Part shown: piece after piece, positions 49,324-61,800 of the stretch
How positions within the stretch are numbered: position 1 is the first letter of the stretch
Layout of the letters: each line of letters begins with the position of its first letter
Made by a program: the position numbers and the translations under genes
Assembly: GCF_003286085.1 (NCBI RefSeq)
Contig: NW_020825355.1
Coordinates: 372,001 to 436,000, forward strand
DNA length: 64,000 nucleotides
Direction of reading: 5' to 3'
DNA from: Drosophila persimilis
Lineage: Eukaryota; Arthropoda; Insecta; Diptera; Drosophilidae
Notes under the pieces: model-generated
Database searches by the model: none
Seen by the model: only the letters and a program-made list of their open reading frames with translations
What the model was told of the DNA's origin: nothing

Positions 49324-52300
49324 CTAGCCCACGGCGAGGTGAGCGTCGCACATGGCTTGTAGCCGGCCGAGCAGCGTGTGCAAATGTTTTGGTGGCGCTT
49401 CAGCAGCGCGTGCTGCTGCTGCTGTATGCTGGGCCCCTGTCCCATGTTTCCCAGTCAAGGTTTCCATATACATGCGCTTGTACAATGCCGACAGCTGTTT
49501 GGGATCCTTGCCGGTCAGCAGCAGCTTCGTGAGCGTCTTCAATGCATTCTGCAAGCGGCTCTCAAAGAGTGACAGATGTGCGGCGAATTCGTCATCGACC
49601 TGGCTGTTAGCATCGATGACGTGGCCAAAAATGGTCTGGCACTGCAAGCAAATCTCCAGAGCAGCTTGCATTTGCTTGATCTTCTGCGCAGAGTGGGTGG
49701 AAACTGTCGGAAAACATCTTAGGAAACATTCATGTGGGACTAATTTCGTTAAACTTACGTTCCGCCAGAAATTCATGCAGGGATATACGCTCTAGTTGCA
49801 CCACCAGCAGGTCGCCCACCTCCTTGAGGCTCTCCAGGATTTGAGTGGACTTCTCGTAGTGATATTTGCACAGCTGCAACGTGGATTTGGGCAGCTGCGA
49901 CAGATCGCAGCAGCCATTCGAACGCAGTTGCGAATAATGAAAAGATGCAATCCTAAACGAAAGAGATTTTAAGTACCAAAATACAAAATCTCTACAATCT
50001 CTGAATGTTCTGGTACCTTTTGTGTATCAAGCCAGCACGAAAGCTGTAGAGCACTTGGCGTGCCCCAGCATGTTCCACATCGCACAGCCGCAAGGCCTTT
50101 TGCAGCAGTTCGAGCACCTCTTTGGAGGCCTCCACCAGGCTGTTCTTGTCTGCTGCACTGTGGTCCTGCAGCTGTTTGGCTAGCGTAAAGGTGGCAGTTG
50201 ATAGCTCCCAATTGACAAGATCCCAGAGCTCGGCATTCGCTTTACGCGTGTCCAGGCAGTCTTTGGCCTTCTCGTAATAGTTGAAGGCCTCGTTATAAAA
50301 GGCTTTTTGTGAGTCTAAAGTAATGGCACTGCGAATGGTAATAGATATAGAATATATGCATAATGGACTCAAGCTGGTACGGTACACACCTCTCATTGGG
50401 CATGGTCAGATGGGCGCGCAGACGCATAAATCTACCCATGTTGCAATAAAGGAAGGCCAGATTAACATTGTCCTGCACTGCGGTAAAGGCCTCGATGCCA
50501 CGGCGCAGGCAGTCATAAGAATTGACAGTCAGCTTAACGTAGAGCGGTTCGGCAGTGGCATTATCCTGTTCCTGTTTATCATCTCCGGCAGCTTCCGAGG
50601 CCTCTTTTTTCTCCACAACCTCGCGGTACTCCTCTGAAATGTACATTCATGCTTTCGGTTAGATATCCAGCAGTATTCTATAGAAAAACTCACCCTGTGC
50701 CCAGTACATGTACTTGAGACCCAGCTCGTTTCGAACATTTCCCAATCGTCGCAGCAGCTCATTGCTCTCGGCCTTTTGGGCATGCTCCAGGGCCAGTTCG
50801 TAGCACTTGCAGCTGTCCATCATCACCTGTTCGACGTTTTTGACGGGAGCCAGCGAAGGCAGCTGCTCCTCCTCCTCCTCCCCCAGTTCCAGTGAGAGTT
50901 CTTCGCCAATCACTCGGGTCGATTCGTCCTGCTCCTCGTATTGGCGCACATACTCATCGATGGCCTCCCAGTTCTTGGACATTTGAAAGAAACAGTCGCC
51001 GGCTCGGCCCAGCAGGCAGCTCTGTTGTGAGACCACATTGGCCATGTACTTGTTGAGTACCTGCTGGCAGCGAGAGGCCAGCTCAATGGATCGCAGCGTG
51101 GAGCCGTACTGGTGCGACTCGTAGTGGTGCTCCGCCAGTGTGGCGCCCGTTAGGCAGGCCTTCTCCAGCAGCAGCAGCTTCAGATGGACATTCCACGAGC
51201 CAAAATGCTGACTATTGAACTTGGCACTGAGCTGCGTGTAGGATTTTCCATCTGTGGTACTGGTATTGGTGGTGGCCAGCTCCTTGGACTTGCTGCCTTT
51301 GGCCTTGGCGTTGGGCTTCTTGATGGCTTCCGCCTGTGCCTCTGCCTGCGGCTGGGACTGGGACTGGGACTGGGTCTGGGTCTGGGACTGGGACTGTGCC
51401 TGCGTCAGCTGCAGCTGCTCATATGGCAGTGGTATGGCATTGAACGGCCTGGCCATATTGGGATTCTGCTCTTCATGGAGAATGCGCTGCTTTTCCTCCT
51501 GCTTGGCAATCGTCTCCGTTTCCTTGAGCTTCTCCTCCTGATTGCCATTAAAGTATTGCAGACAGGAGATGCCCGCACTGATGTGCTCCAGCGAGATGGT
51601 GCAACGTTCCGCTGTCGAGGCGAGCAGGGGAGCCGGCTTGGACTTCTTGGCGTGCGATTTGAATTCCCTGAGAGCATCGCAAATGTGTCTCACAGCCACG
51701 TTGGCCTTGCCTCCGCTCTGCTCGGCACTTTGATAGTACTTGTCACTGCCATAGATTCCATCGCAGTCCAGGGGCTCATCGTCATAGTCCTCCTCGTCCT
51801 CCTCATCATCATCGTACAGCGACTGTGTGTCCGAGTCGAGATCCTCGAACTTGGGCGCCTTGGGATCGATGCCAGCCGGCACATGCAGGTCGGAGAGTAT
51901 ATAGTGCGAGGAGCTGACAATTTGCGGATACTGCTCCTTGGGCAACAGCTTGATGCAGTTGTCCAGCAGGGCGCGTATGCTGCCCGCCGTCCTGGGGCTG
52001 ATGTGCTGCAGCGTGTTCTTCATGTTGCGAGCGACAGAATAGAGCAGCATGCCCACGGGCACGGTAAACGGGTTCACCTGCTGCTGCGGCGGCGACTCAG
52101 ACTCTTCGGCGGCCTGGGTCGTCTGGTTCTGGTAGAGAGTGGTCAGGTCGTAGAGCTTGACCACATCATCGTTGCGTCCCTTGAACAGCCAGTAGGTGTG
52201 GCCGGCCTTCGTGGCATTGGCCTTGAGGAAGGCCAATATATTCTGGGCCACATTGCGCACCACCTGCGGCGAGAATTGCGAGTTCTCCAGATAGGGCAGA

Positions 52301-53312
52301 TCCTCAGTCTTGATGATTTCGTATTTCTGGACAATCCCATCCAGATGGTAGCACATCACAACCTCGGGGACATTGCACATGAGGTTATCCAGCCAGTAGT
52401 CGATGCCAGTCAGCACATTTATGGGCTGGGCGGCGTCGCGCAGGCGGAGGCTAATGCACGGTCGATTGGGCCCTCCAAAGATGGGCATGTCGGTGCCAAT
52501 GAGCATACGGATATCCTCAAAGGTCCACACCACGTTCCGGTTGAACGCATGACTGGACTTGGGATCGGGAACATTCTCCTCGATCTTCGGCTCTGGCAGC
52601 ACGGGACCCGTGATGGGCAATCCCTGGCGTCTGCTGGTCAACTGCGTGGGCGTTGTGTGCACATCATACTCTCCGCCATCGCCGGTTTGTTTTAGGCTGT
52701 GATACAGGAACTTGGAGAGCAGATTCTTTGTTTGCAGAGCCTCCCGATTGCGCTCCTTCAGGCAGTAGTTGTGCTGCTTGTCGCCAAACGACAAGATGTG
52801 CTCGAGGATGAACGTGCGCAGCCATTTCCAGTCATCATCCGATTTCCGTAGCAGATATTTCTGTATATCGAACTCGTCCAGCAGCAGGGTGTTGCCCACC
52901 TTGTGTACCACCATGCTAATGGGGCTCTGGGCACTGTACGGGAGCTTCAGCAACTGCTTGATGTTCTCCGCATCGGACACCACATCCACCTCGCCAACAC
53001 AGTCGGGAAACATCTGGCCCAGACGGAAGCTGGCGAAGCCAGCACTCTGATACAGAGCCTGGTGCAGCCCGTGGCTGCTGTGGGAGGTCGTCAGCCAGTT
53101 GAGGGGTGGCAGATTCAGATTCGTGTTGCATTCTAGGCGCTTGAAATGGGCCGGCAGCTGGACGGGCGATAATTTTATAACCGCCTGACTTTTTACGGCG
53201 TCCAGCTCGTGCGGCCCAATGCTACGACAGGGTTCAATCTAGCGAGAAATCAATCATAAATTATATGTTTTTGAACTGCGCAAAGGCTTACCTCTTCGTT
53301 GCTATCTTCCAT
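49324..53312 (-). CDS. EDRF1: EDRF1 (erythroid differentiation-related factor 1) orthologue
   Basis: Six exons: 53312-53292, 53238-50694, 50633-50390, 50328-50017, 49952-49759, 49703-49324. All are GT-AG with matching phases; the sum gives 1231 residues (human EDRF1 about 1238). The N-terminal third holds conserved EDRF1 blocks: LNLPPLNWLTT, FPDCVGEVDVVSDAENIKQL, LLLDEFDIQKYL and LLSKFLYHSL, then NRNVVWTFEDIRMLIGTDMP. The middle has acidic runs and a variable Gln/Ser tract (51330-51410). The C-terminal part is made of TPR-like helical repeats (YELALEHAQKAESNELLRRL, YNEAFNYYEKAKDCL, ALYKRMYMETL). In vertebrates the protein affects globin gene expression; the fly role is unclear. The first exon has only seven codons (MEDSNEE). 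It shares a 283-bp divergent promoter with Get1. Confidence 0.93.
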
Positions 53313-53595
53313 GTTTGTGGTTTTGCATTTGCTCCTCTGCTAATCAGTCATTTCTTGTGGAACATTCAAGAAAATTCTCCCAGAAAAAAATGTGTGTTTT
53401 GTTTTGCCGGCTCTGAGATAGTGGGAGAGAGCGAGACAGACAGAAAGGGCGCTGCCAACTTTTTGAATAAAAGTCAGCTGTTTTAGATTTTGTGTCATTT
53501 ACCAACACAGCTAAAACTACTTTGTTATTTTCAGACATATATTTTAATTTGGTCACTAAAACTCACCATCATTGGCCATAATCTGACACAAAGCG
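53313..53595. promoter_or_regulatory. bidirectional promoter, EDRF1 and Get1
   Basis: Only 283 bp separate the two start codons, so both leaders and the shared core promoter lie here. No TATA box stands out, as usual for housekeeping genes. Confidence 0.7.
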
Positions 53596-54219
53596 ATGGA
53601 ACTATTACCACTTATAGCCCTGCTGAGTCTTATCAACACGATCCTGCCAGATTTCATACGGAACTACGTAAGTCATCCAAAAAGAGCGCACGGAACGTTG
53701 TGTCCGAAAACAGTCGGCGGCGGCGACTAAAGGTCTTCTCTTCCCTTCCCTCCACAGCTGAAAGTGTCACGTTTTTGGAAGACTAGCCGAGCGGACGGAC
53801 GGCTGTGGCAATCCGAGATAGATGCTGCCCGGGAGGAGTTGGAAAATGTGCGCAATGCGGAACATTCGGGGGAGTACGTCAAGGCCATTAAAACTCTGCG
53901 CGCGGAACGGAAAGTCGCCGATGCAGAGGCCAAATTCAAGTCGGCCAAAAATATAGACGCCTTCAAGGAGATGGGAATCGATACGGTGGCATATTACGTA
54001 TCCAAAGTACTGTTGGCCCTGATCCTTATCGTTGTCAGCATCCTGAATCGCAGCACACCCGTGATAGTCATCGACTTGCGCATCAGCCTGGCGCCATTTA
54101 CGGGCCTCCTGAGTTTTCCCACTGGCGTGTACAATGCCATTTCGGTGCCCGTCTGGGCATTCTCTTGTAATGTTACCTTTCGTTTGATTTACAATATGAT
54201 AATGAAGCGCGATGCGTGA
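53596..54219 (+). CDS. Get1: GET1/WRB-type tail-anchored protein insertion receptor
   Basis: Exons 53596-53667 (24 codons, phase 0, donor GTAAGT) and 53758-54219, 177 residues. Residues 1-20 form the first membrane segment (LLPLIALLSLINTILPDF). About 25-95 is a cytosolic coiled coil with many Glu, Arg and Lys (AAREELENVRNAEHSGEYV), the part that binds the Get3/ASNA1 ATPase. Two more membrane segments follow (about 101-120 and 150-170), ending at the lumen/cytosol edge with MKRDA. The protein works with CAMLG/Get2 to insert tail-anchored proteins in the ER membrane. The poly(A) signal AATAAA is at 54365-54370. Confidence 0.9.
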
Positions 54220-54444
54220 GTGGAGTGGAATGGATGGACCCAAGGAACCAAAACTGTGCGTTTAAATGCAATGGATATATAGAAGGCGCTCGACATACAT
54301 TAAATTTTCTGTTATGCTTGGCAAACGCTTCGTAAAGGCCACGATTTAAACCTTAAACCTCTGAAATAAAAGTATTTTCACATAAATTTCAAGCTGCGCG
54401 CGTCAATATTTGACGTTGGCAGCTGACAGCTTCCAGTAGTCCGA

Positions 54445-54454
54445 GGTCACACTG
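54445..54454 (+). promoter_or_regulatory. M1BP-type core promoter motif upstream of SrpRbeta
   Basis: GGTCACACTG matches the Drosophila Motif 1 consensus (YGGTCACACTR), except that the base before GG is A. It sits 75 bp after the Get1 poly(A) signal and 494 bp before the SrpRbeta ATG, a likely place for the transcription start. An upstream non-coding exon or a long leader would follow. Confidence 0.45.
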
Positions 54455-54947
54455 ATTTTCGTGCCACCATCGTGTCCAGGTCATACACCTTGAAAGTTTT
54501 TTACTTTTCATATTATTTCTAGTATTTTCCAGTATATTTTAAGACGCGTTATGGACTCACCCTCTTGTCCAATGCACCAATGTAGAAATCGTGTAGTAAC
54601 GCTATTTAGAGCCATGTCACTAGCCACATCGGATATCAGCATCGAATTCCTGATCGTTTGCCATCAAAATCTCAATTTTTTTTTTAAATTCGTAAAAAAG
54701 GCATGTTCAAAAGTGGACAACTGAGGTTTATTAGGATATTGATTTAATAATTGGATAAAACTATGAGTTCAGCCCTGAGGGTCTTAGCTAGTTAGTAATA
54801 TTCGACGGAATATCAAAATCGAGGATATGATGGAATTTAAATACAAATAATTTGTCAGTATATTTTGAAATTTGTGACGTATTTCGGTATATTTCTGAGG
54901 GTCAGTGCGTGTCACTTTGCCCCCAGAAACGGATTGTTTGCACGAAA

Positions 54948-55816
54948 ATGGACAAACTAAATGAAAATGTACGCGAAAAGAAGCACATTAAGCTGGGAGA
55001 GATTGACTCGGGGCCCATCCTGGTGGCCCTGCTGCTCGGCTTCATTGCTGTGGGTGAGTTGGCCACGTGGCTTGCACCCAGAAATAATGCTAATTCCAAT
55101 TCTTCCTCCATTTGCAGCGATATTTGTCATTCTGCGACGACGTTCGGCCGGCCGCAGGGACTTTCTCTTAACGGGGCTATGTGAGTCCGGCAAGAGTGCC
55201 ATATTTATGCAGCTGTTGCATGGCAAATTGCCGGAGACCTTCACGTCCATCAAGGAGAATGTGGGCGACTATCAGGCGGGTGGACACTCATCCGTTCGCC
55301 TCGTGGACATACCCGGACACTATCGCGTGCGGGACAAATGCTTCGATCTGTACAAGCACAAGGCAAAGGGCATTGTGTTTGTCGTGGACTCGGTGACAGT
55401 GCAAAAGGATATCCGGGATGTGGCAGAGTAAGTGCTGAAGATCTTCCATAGCATAGTCCATAGATATTCTCTTATTGACACTCTTTCCTTGCAGCACTCT
55501 GTACACCATTCTGGCGGATAGCGCCACCCAGCCCTGCTCTGTGCTGGTGCTATGCAACAAACAGGACCAGACAACGGCCAAGAGTGCACAGGTCATCAAG
55601 AGTCTCCTCGAAAAGGAGCTGCATACCGTGCGGGACACACGCAGCCGCAAGCTACAGTCCGTGGGCGACGATGATGTCAATAAGCCCGTGACCCTGGGCA
55701 AGCCCGGCAGGGATTTCGAATTTGCCCACATCTCGCAGAATATTCAGTTTGTGGAATCATCCGCCAAGGAGAAGGAACTGAATACCCTGACCGACTGGAT
55801 GGGTCGCCTTATGTGA
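54948..55816 (+). CDS. SrpRbeta: signal recognition particle receptor subunit beta
   Basis: Exons 54948-55053, 55118-55427, 55495-55816, phases 1 and 2, 245 residues. The N-terminal membrane anchor covers about residues 24-42 (ILVALLLGFIAVAIFVIL). The GTPase part carries G1 GLCESGKSA, G3 DIPGH, G4 NKQD and G5 ESSAK, with the Ras/Arf-like fold of this family. The subunit holds the SRP receptor alpha subunit on the ER. All GTP-binding motifs look intact. Together with Get1 next door, two ER targeting factors lie within 2.3 kb. Confidence 0.95.
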
Positions 55817-56447
55817 ACACTCGAGAGATTGAGAGAGTGGGGACTGAAACCACCTAACCTTTGAATCCTAAAACAAACGAATGCGGAACACACACACAGC
55901 AACAACACAATGATATTTATATAGCTATCCTTTTTTATATGCCCCCTCAAATCGTATGCCATGCCTATATGTACGTACATTTCCTTTATTAGAGTGTAAA
56001 TCCCCCTACTGCTGCTCTGAAAAACTACTATTCTAAGGCTTTAAATTGGAAAATTGTATCCAAGTAAGAAGTATATGGCAATATGGAAATTATGTTTCAA
56101 ATTATTGTTCATACGGGTAAAATACGCACCTATCATGTATCCTCCGAACCCCAAAGTTACATGTGTTCTCAAACAGTGGCGCCATGAAAAACAGCTTGGA
56201 ATGTCGCCCCATAATGTCAGGTACTGTGTCATGTCTGATGTATTTGCACCTGTACAGCCTCAGATCTACATTCCCTGCTTCAAGGATGGCCTTGTACTCA
56301 GCCGCCCTGTCTCGTCAGGTTGCCGTAGTGGGTGATTCCCATTTCCATCCAATAAACTGACGAGTCTACGCTCTTAACATTAAAAAAAAAATAAATGCAA
56401 AGATTGTTTGACAAGGAATGATATATATGTATATTAGTTATAATAAC
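55817..56447. other. SrpRbeta 3' flank
   Basis: AT-rich, with no gene seen. It contains an A-run at 56382-56393. No clear canonical poly(A) signal close to the stop. Confidence 0.5.
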
Positions 56448-56455
56448 TATCGATA
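56448..56455. promoter_or_regulatory. DRE (TATCGATA) before the second SelD-like gene
   Basis: A perfect TATCGATA, the DREF binding site of Drosophila housekeeping promoters, 143 bp before the ATG. It suggests that the second SelD-like gene has a working promoter. Confidence 0.5.
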
Positions 56456-56598
56456 AGGTCCATTCGAAACGTCATTTTAACAGGAACTGTTAGCCATTTT
56501 AGTCTACGCAACCCTGTAACTTGACAGACAAAACGCTGTCAAACGCTTTCTGATTGTGAAAGGAAACAAAATTTAGAGATTGCCTATTAAATTTTACA

Positions 56599-57675
56599 AT
56601 GGCCTTCCATCTAAACCCCAGCCTTGGCTTGAGTCTTTCCGGCTGCAAGGTACCCGAAAGCGTGGTGGCGGAGCTGCTCCATGGCCCCGCCTCCACCACC
56701 ACCCCAGGCGGACAGCGGCAGGAAACGGAGCTGGAGGAGATGCTACGCCGAATGGAAATCAGCAAGAAACCTCGCGGTGGAAAGGACCAGAACTTGGCCA
56801 TCGAGTTTCGGTACCCGATGATTGACAATCCCTACGTCCTGGGGAAGATCATTTTCGCCGAGGCAGTCGGCAGTCTCTGCGCCAAGGGCATCACGGATTG
56901 TGAGAAAACGATGATGCTCTTCTGCAGGCCCCCTGATATGAGCAAAGCCATGGTCAGTGGGCTGTTCTCGATTATGTCGGACGGCTTCAGGGAGAGCTGT
57001 ATGCACACCGACGGGGTGCAGACTTGGGCCTCGTACAAGTCCAATAGCACTTTCATCGTCGGCGCATTGGCCTCGGCCTACTGGCCGCAACACCTATATC
57101 TGGCACGCGACAACGCTCTGGATGGTGATGTCCTTGTGCTGACCAAGGCTCTGGGTACCCAGGTGGCCATCGATGCGTATGAGTCTATCTATGATTTGAA
57201 CCGCTGGGACCTCTACACTTCGTTCCTCTCCAAGGATGATGTCCGTGTGGCCTATCGTCAGGCCCTCCACTCGATGTGTCTAATCAATCGCAAGGCCGCT
57301 AACCTCATGCACGTGCACAATGCCCATGGGGCCATGGCTGTGTCCGGGTTGGGTATCCTGCACCATGCCAACGAACTGGCTTTGCTCCAAAAGGAGCCAG
57401 TGTCGTTTGTCATTGATACTCTGCCGGTGATCAAACACACGGTAGCTGCCGCCAAAGGGGCCGCCGGCGGCGGTGTGAGCCCCCTGCTGCAGGGACTTTC
57501 TCCTGAGACTTCCGGTGGTCTGCTCATCTGCATGCCACGTGATGACGCCGTTGCCTTTTGCAAGTTTTTTGATGAATATGGTGGCAGCCCGGCCTGGATT
57601 ATCGGCACTGTCCAGAGTGGCCCCAAGAAGGCCTCCATCATCAAGAATGTAAAAATCATCGAGGTTTCTAATTAG
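56599..57675 (+). CDS. truncated SelD/SPS1-like paralogue, intronless
   Basis: A 358-codon intact frame, shorter than SPS1. Recognisable blocks: SGCKVPESVV at 14-23, DNPYVLGKI at 76-84, DGDVLVLTKALGTQ at 175-188, NAHGAMAVSGLGILHHAN at 241-258, SPETSGGLLICMP at 301-313, PAWIIGTVQSG near the end. The segment that in SPS enzymes holds two metal-binding Asp (IGLDCSVI and TTDFF) is missing or replaced (residues about 62-72), and the third Asp is Ala247. Lys17 after GC is kept. It cannot bind ATP and metal as the enzyme does. It shares several residues with the gene at 12341 and not with fly SPS1 as I recall it. The poly(A) signal AATAAA is at about 57724. The ATG is preceded by a DRE at 56448. Confidence 0.85.
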   Translation: MAFHLNPSLGLSLSGCKVPESVVAELLHGPASTTTPGGQRQETELEEMLRRMEISKKPRGGKDQNLAIEFRYPMIDNPYVLGKIIFAEAVGSLCAKGITDCEKTMMLFCRPPDMSKAMVSGLFSIMSDGFRESCMHTDGVQTWASYKSNSTFIVGALASAYWPQHLYLARDNALDGDVLVLTKALGTQVAIDAYESIYDLNRWDLYTSFLSKDDVRVAYRQALHSMCLINRKAANLMHVHNAHGAMAVSGLGILHHANELALLQKEPVSFVIDTLPVIKHTVAAAKGAAGGGVSPLLQGLSPETSGGLLICMPRDDAVAFCKFFDEYGGSPAWIIGTVQSGPKKASIIKNVKIIEVSN

Positions 57676-58079
57676 AACATATGTGCATAGATTGAATTTG
57701 ATCTCAGACAAAAAATATTGTTAAATAAATTGCATTGGAAACTGTAATTCCACATTTATTTACAGGCAAAATTGCATCCCTCCTCTACCATGGAGAGCAT
57801 GGAATGATTGCACCATCCCACTCGCACCAACAGGTGCCCACAGCCACACACTTTCGATCGATCTCCTCTCCCCACACCATCCCTTGACCAAAGGAGTTCG
57901 CGCCGGAGATGACAAATTTCAATGAGCGGGCGGTTGGAAGAAGACGCAAACGGAGAGCATGGAATGTGCACGCAATAAGGAAGAGCAAGCCTAGAAGGAG
58001 AGAGCATGGAATGAGCGAGCACGCGCACCTAAGCCACCTACGCATTGCATTTGTACCGCTCTCTCGCAAAGTTTCCACT
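57676..58079. other. spacer with a repeated 14-mer
   Basis: After the SelD-like gene. GAGAGCATGGAATG occurs three times (57793, 57953, 58000). No gene seen. Confidence 0.6.
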
Positions 58080-58833
58080 TCCCACGGTCCAGCGGAAAAA
58101 ACGCGCGGTTTTCAAGACGGCTCCGCGATTCAGGTCGAGAAAAGTGCGGAAAATGGTGAAAATCAAACGGGAAAAGTTCTTGCGTATGTGTGCAATCAAG
58201 TGCTGCAGTGAATAAACGTAAAAATGTCGAAAAATCGTATTTAAATACTAGAAAAAGTGCGGGATCAAGTTCCGTGCCGGCCCCCCTGCGCCAGATTGCA
58301 GAGATAATTATGCGAGACAATTTGAAAGTGCAGGAAATGAACAACAAATATTATTTTATGCATTAATTAATGTTTGTTTGTGTCCTAAAATCAGAAGGAG
58401 TGCCGTGACCGCGATTCCATTGCGTCGCAGTTTTTTTTTTCATTTGTTTTTTTGCGAGTGAATTGTGCATAAAAGGCGCCTCGTTTTGTCTCTTTCCCAC
58501 TCCAGCAAGAAGAACATACAAAAGGAATGAGCGCGCGTCTCTCTTTACAGTTTACACTGCTGTTCCAAACATTGGTAATGCCTCTCTCTATCTCTCCCTC
58601 TCTCTTTTGCCTTCAGAGCAAAATATGCGAGTGTGGTGGGAGTGTGTTTAAGATATTTTCTGTGCTTTTATTGGAATTTCTTGCTTATTCCAGTGCGTTT
58701 GTAAATATTGTAGAAAAAGGACAAGAGTGTGCAGTGCATATATAAATAAATAAATGTGTGCGGAAGTGTTCTTCGTAGACCGGAGTAGCGCTGCAAGGAG
58801 ATAGAAGAGAGTGGAGAATTATTGACTAAAAAG
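58080..58833 (+). other. candidate 5' UTR exon of a plus-strand gene
   Basis: A/G-rich leader-like sequence (GTGCGGAAAATGGTGAAAATC style) without a coding frame, ending in a strong donor: AAAAAG then GTGAGTGG at 58834. This is typical of first exons of large Drosophila genes with long first introns. The gene body would lie beyond the window. The start is a rough guess. Confidence 0.35.
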
Positions 58834-61800
58834 GTGAGTGGCAAAATCTATTGAGCACCACATCGATCGTATCCCTCAGGAACTATTTAGAGGAAATTCA
58901 AGGCTTTTCTCTTTGCTCTTCCTGCGGATCCCATCCCCTTCGTACCGCCAGCTGGCGGACCTGGCATTATAATATTTGTAGACAAACTCAATCTATATGG
59001 TGGCTGCTTTTTTTGCCTTGAAAAAAACAGTTGGGGCGCACTGACCAAATGTTTGGCGCATGCCCAAGCTTCCAAACCTTTTTCGCGATTTGAGACCTTC
59101 GCTCGTTCGAGGCAGCAGCCGGAGGAGCAGCTGTCGGATCCCTGGCCCGATCAATCCATCGATCCGACCGGCCAAAGATCAAAAAGCCGACACACAAAAA
59201 TCAATGACTAGATAGAGTTTCTAGGCTGTGGCCAAAAAATTTCTAAGAATTTGAAGCTTTTATGATTTGCCGATTTCTTTCTTTTTTTGTTTTTTTTTGG
59301 GGAAGTGACTCTTTGGGGCTTGTGCTTTGCTGGGCGGATGCACAGTCTTTGTGTGGCGGTAGTGGCAGCTGCCATCGCCATAGCCAGGTCAAGGAATGGT
59401 TTGATGGTCAACGTTGGTGGCATTCAGAACGGATTGATGAGCGCGGATTTCGGGGAAAACCCGGCACTAAAACAAAGGTTCGAGGCGAGCATTCTGAGTG
59501 CTCAATGGGTTTGCCTAATCCCTGCGAAATGTTGTTGTTGTTGTTGGGGGGGGGCGAATCGATGGATTGGATCGGGGTATGGTCTAGAAGAAGAGTTCTT
59601 GTTGCTCTCTTTAGCACTTCCTGTCATCCCCCGCCCATCTTCCACATTCAAAAATCAGTTGCGATTCGGTGTCATGTGCATTGAAGCACGTGCTACACCC
59701 AAAAAAAAAGAAAAGCAGAACCCAAAAGAACTGCAAAGTGCAGCCAGAGACAGCGACAGAGCCAGACTTCTTTTATGGCTCGAACCATATGTTGCAGACA
59801 CAGACACGCTTTAGCCAAGCGGAAGGAGAGCGTACCGTACCATCCTCCAATCGTCCAATCCTCCGACTGCTGTGGCGTACACAGTAGCTGCAAATTATTC
59901 ACGACTGATTAGGCAGAAAAACGCAACAGGCGAATGTCGAAAAAATCCGATATCCTCGTCCAAAGATCCGATTACCGAACCGAACCGAACCGAACCGAAC
60001 CGAAAAAAAACGTCTCCTTTTTGGGTTGCCTACAAAATTCATTGGAAGGAAGACCAGACTTTGGGATTTTTGAGGTTAGGCCAAGGACCGGCAAAGTATG
60101 TTGGAGAATATTGAATTACGTACCGTTAGCGAAAGAAAAGATTGCAACTTTTCATTGGGCAATAAATCTGCGATTTTTTAGAAAGTATTTTCATGTCTCT
60201 GTCTGCGGGGGGATCTCTGGATCGGCAGGATCGGATCTGCGGGCGTGTGCGTCCCCATTATCACCTTATTCTCAGATATTTCTGATATTTTAATAAGTCT
60301 GCCCTGCAATTACAGGAGGGATTGATGTGCGGGGGGGGGAAGCAAGGCGCCCATTAAATTTTTATGTACACAGGCGCGACGTTTTGTGGGTTTTTTTCAC
60401 AGAGCTAGAGAGAGAGGGACAGGGAGAGGGGGAGAGGGAGAGAGGGAGGGGCAATTGTCTGCTCACTTCCCGAGATACAAGTATGCAATTTATTTTAACA
60501 CATCGTTAAAGCATCGAAAAAAATAAATCTTGACGCGTCGGACACTGCAATTATCACCTCTGCATAATCAACAGTCGAGCCGGAGTCGAGCCGGAGCCGA
60601 GTCGGAGCCGGAGCAGACGGAACAAGGAGAGCAACGCATGCCCCTGGGGTGGACAGGACAGCGACAGCGACAGCGACAGCGACAGCTGGGGCCACAGCTT
60701 TCATTTTCGGAACCCCCAGCCCACGCCTCGATTATAATGGCAGCCCATTTAGCACCTTGTTGACGCGGCATCTAATTAAAGAGGAACGGAACCCAAAAAC
60801 CGGGTCTTGGGCTTCGGGTCTGTCGTCTACCTTTCCAGCTAATATCGAATGCAATTTTCATGTAATGCCAAATTGTAGCGCCTTGTTTTCAGGGCCTATC
60901 ACGATCGGCCACGGATGCCTCCGAAGATGATGATGATGATGGTGATAATGTTGGACACTTGATGCCTGTTGCTGCCCCCCCCTCCCCCCCCCCCCCCCCA
61001 CCCCTCTCTCTCTCTCTCCCTGTCTGTCTGTCTGTTGCTGCTGTCATCGCCCCAGAGATGGCTCTGGGCATCATTCGCTTTCAACATGTTGCAACACTTT
61101 CACATCACATCACATCACACTTCCCTTAAGCCGCATTGATGATTATTTTTGATTTCTGTGTGCATACATTTCTTGATTAATTATAATGCAGGCTCCTCCT
61201 CCCCCCCCCAGCCCTCTCCCAGCGGACCCCACAGCACCAGCAGCAGCAGCTGCGAAAATATCTTTGGCCAATTGGAGCTTTTGTTGTGCCATAAACGTTT
61301 TTCTCATGACACGATGCCTCCTCTCCGGTCTCTGGATAATTATGGGTTCCCGAGTGCGTGCTCTGCGGCGTAGCAAGTAGCCACTGGATGCAGTGGATGC
61401 AGTGAATGGATGCCACGCAGTGGCAAATTGTTTGCTTTGGCCCATGATTCCCAAGCCTCGGCTTTAATGGCAGCTTCAGCGTAAGCCTCGGATACGATAC
61501 CATCTTTCGTCTTGAGATTCAGCAGTCATGAAAGCTGGTCTCGTGGTCTCCTCTTCGTGTCAATTGCACATCACGCCGCTGTTTCATTAAGTTTATTTTT
61601 AAAGGAAATTATATTTAAATGCAATAATTTGTTGGCCATCCTAAAGGAATTTCAGATCACCGATGAGCCTCTTACGGGGGGGGAATCCTCTGCTGTCCCC
61701 CCTTTTTTTTTGGGGTAAATTTAGACATTTCAAGGTTGGATATTATGCCAAAATGAAAAAGAAAGTTACTGCAGCAAAGCAGGGAATTTCTGGGTGGCAA

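Noticed and set aside
51184-52695. 503-codon open frame, plus strand
   Set aside because: Antisense shadow of the EDRF1 exon; the minus strand has the real, conserved protein.
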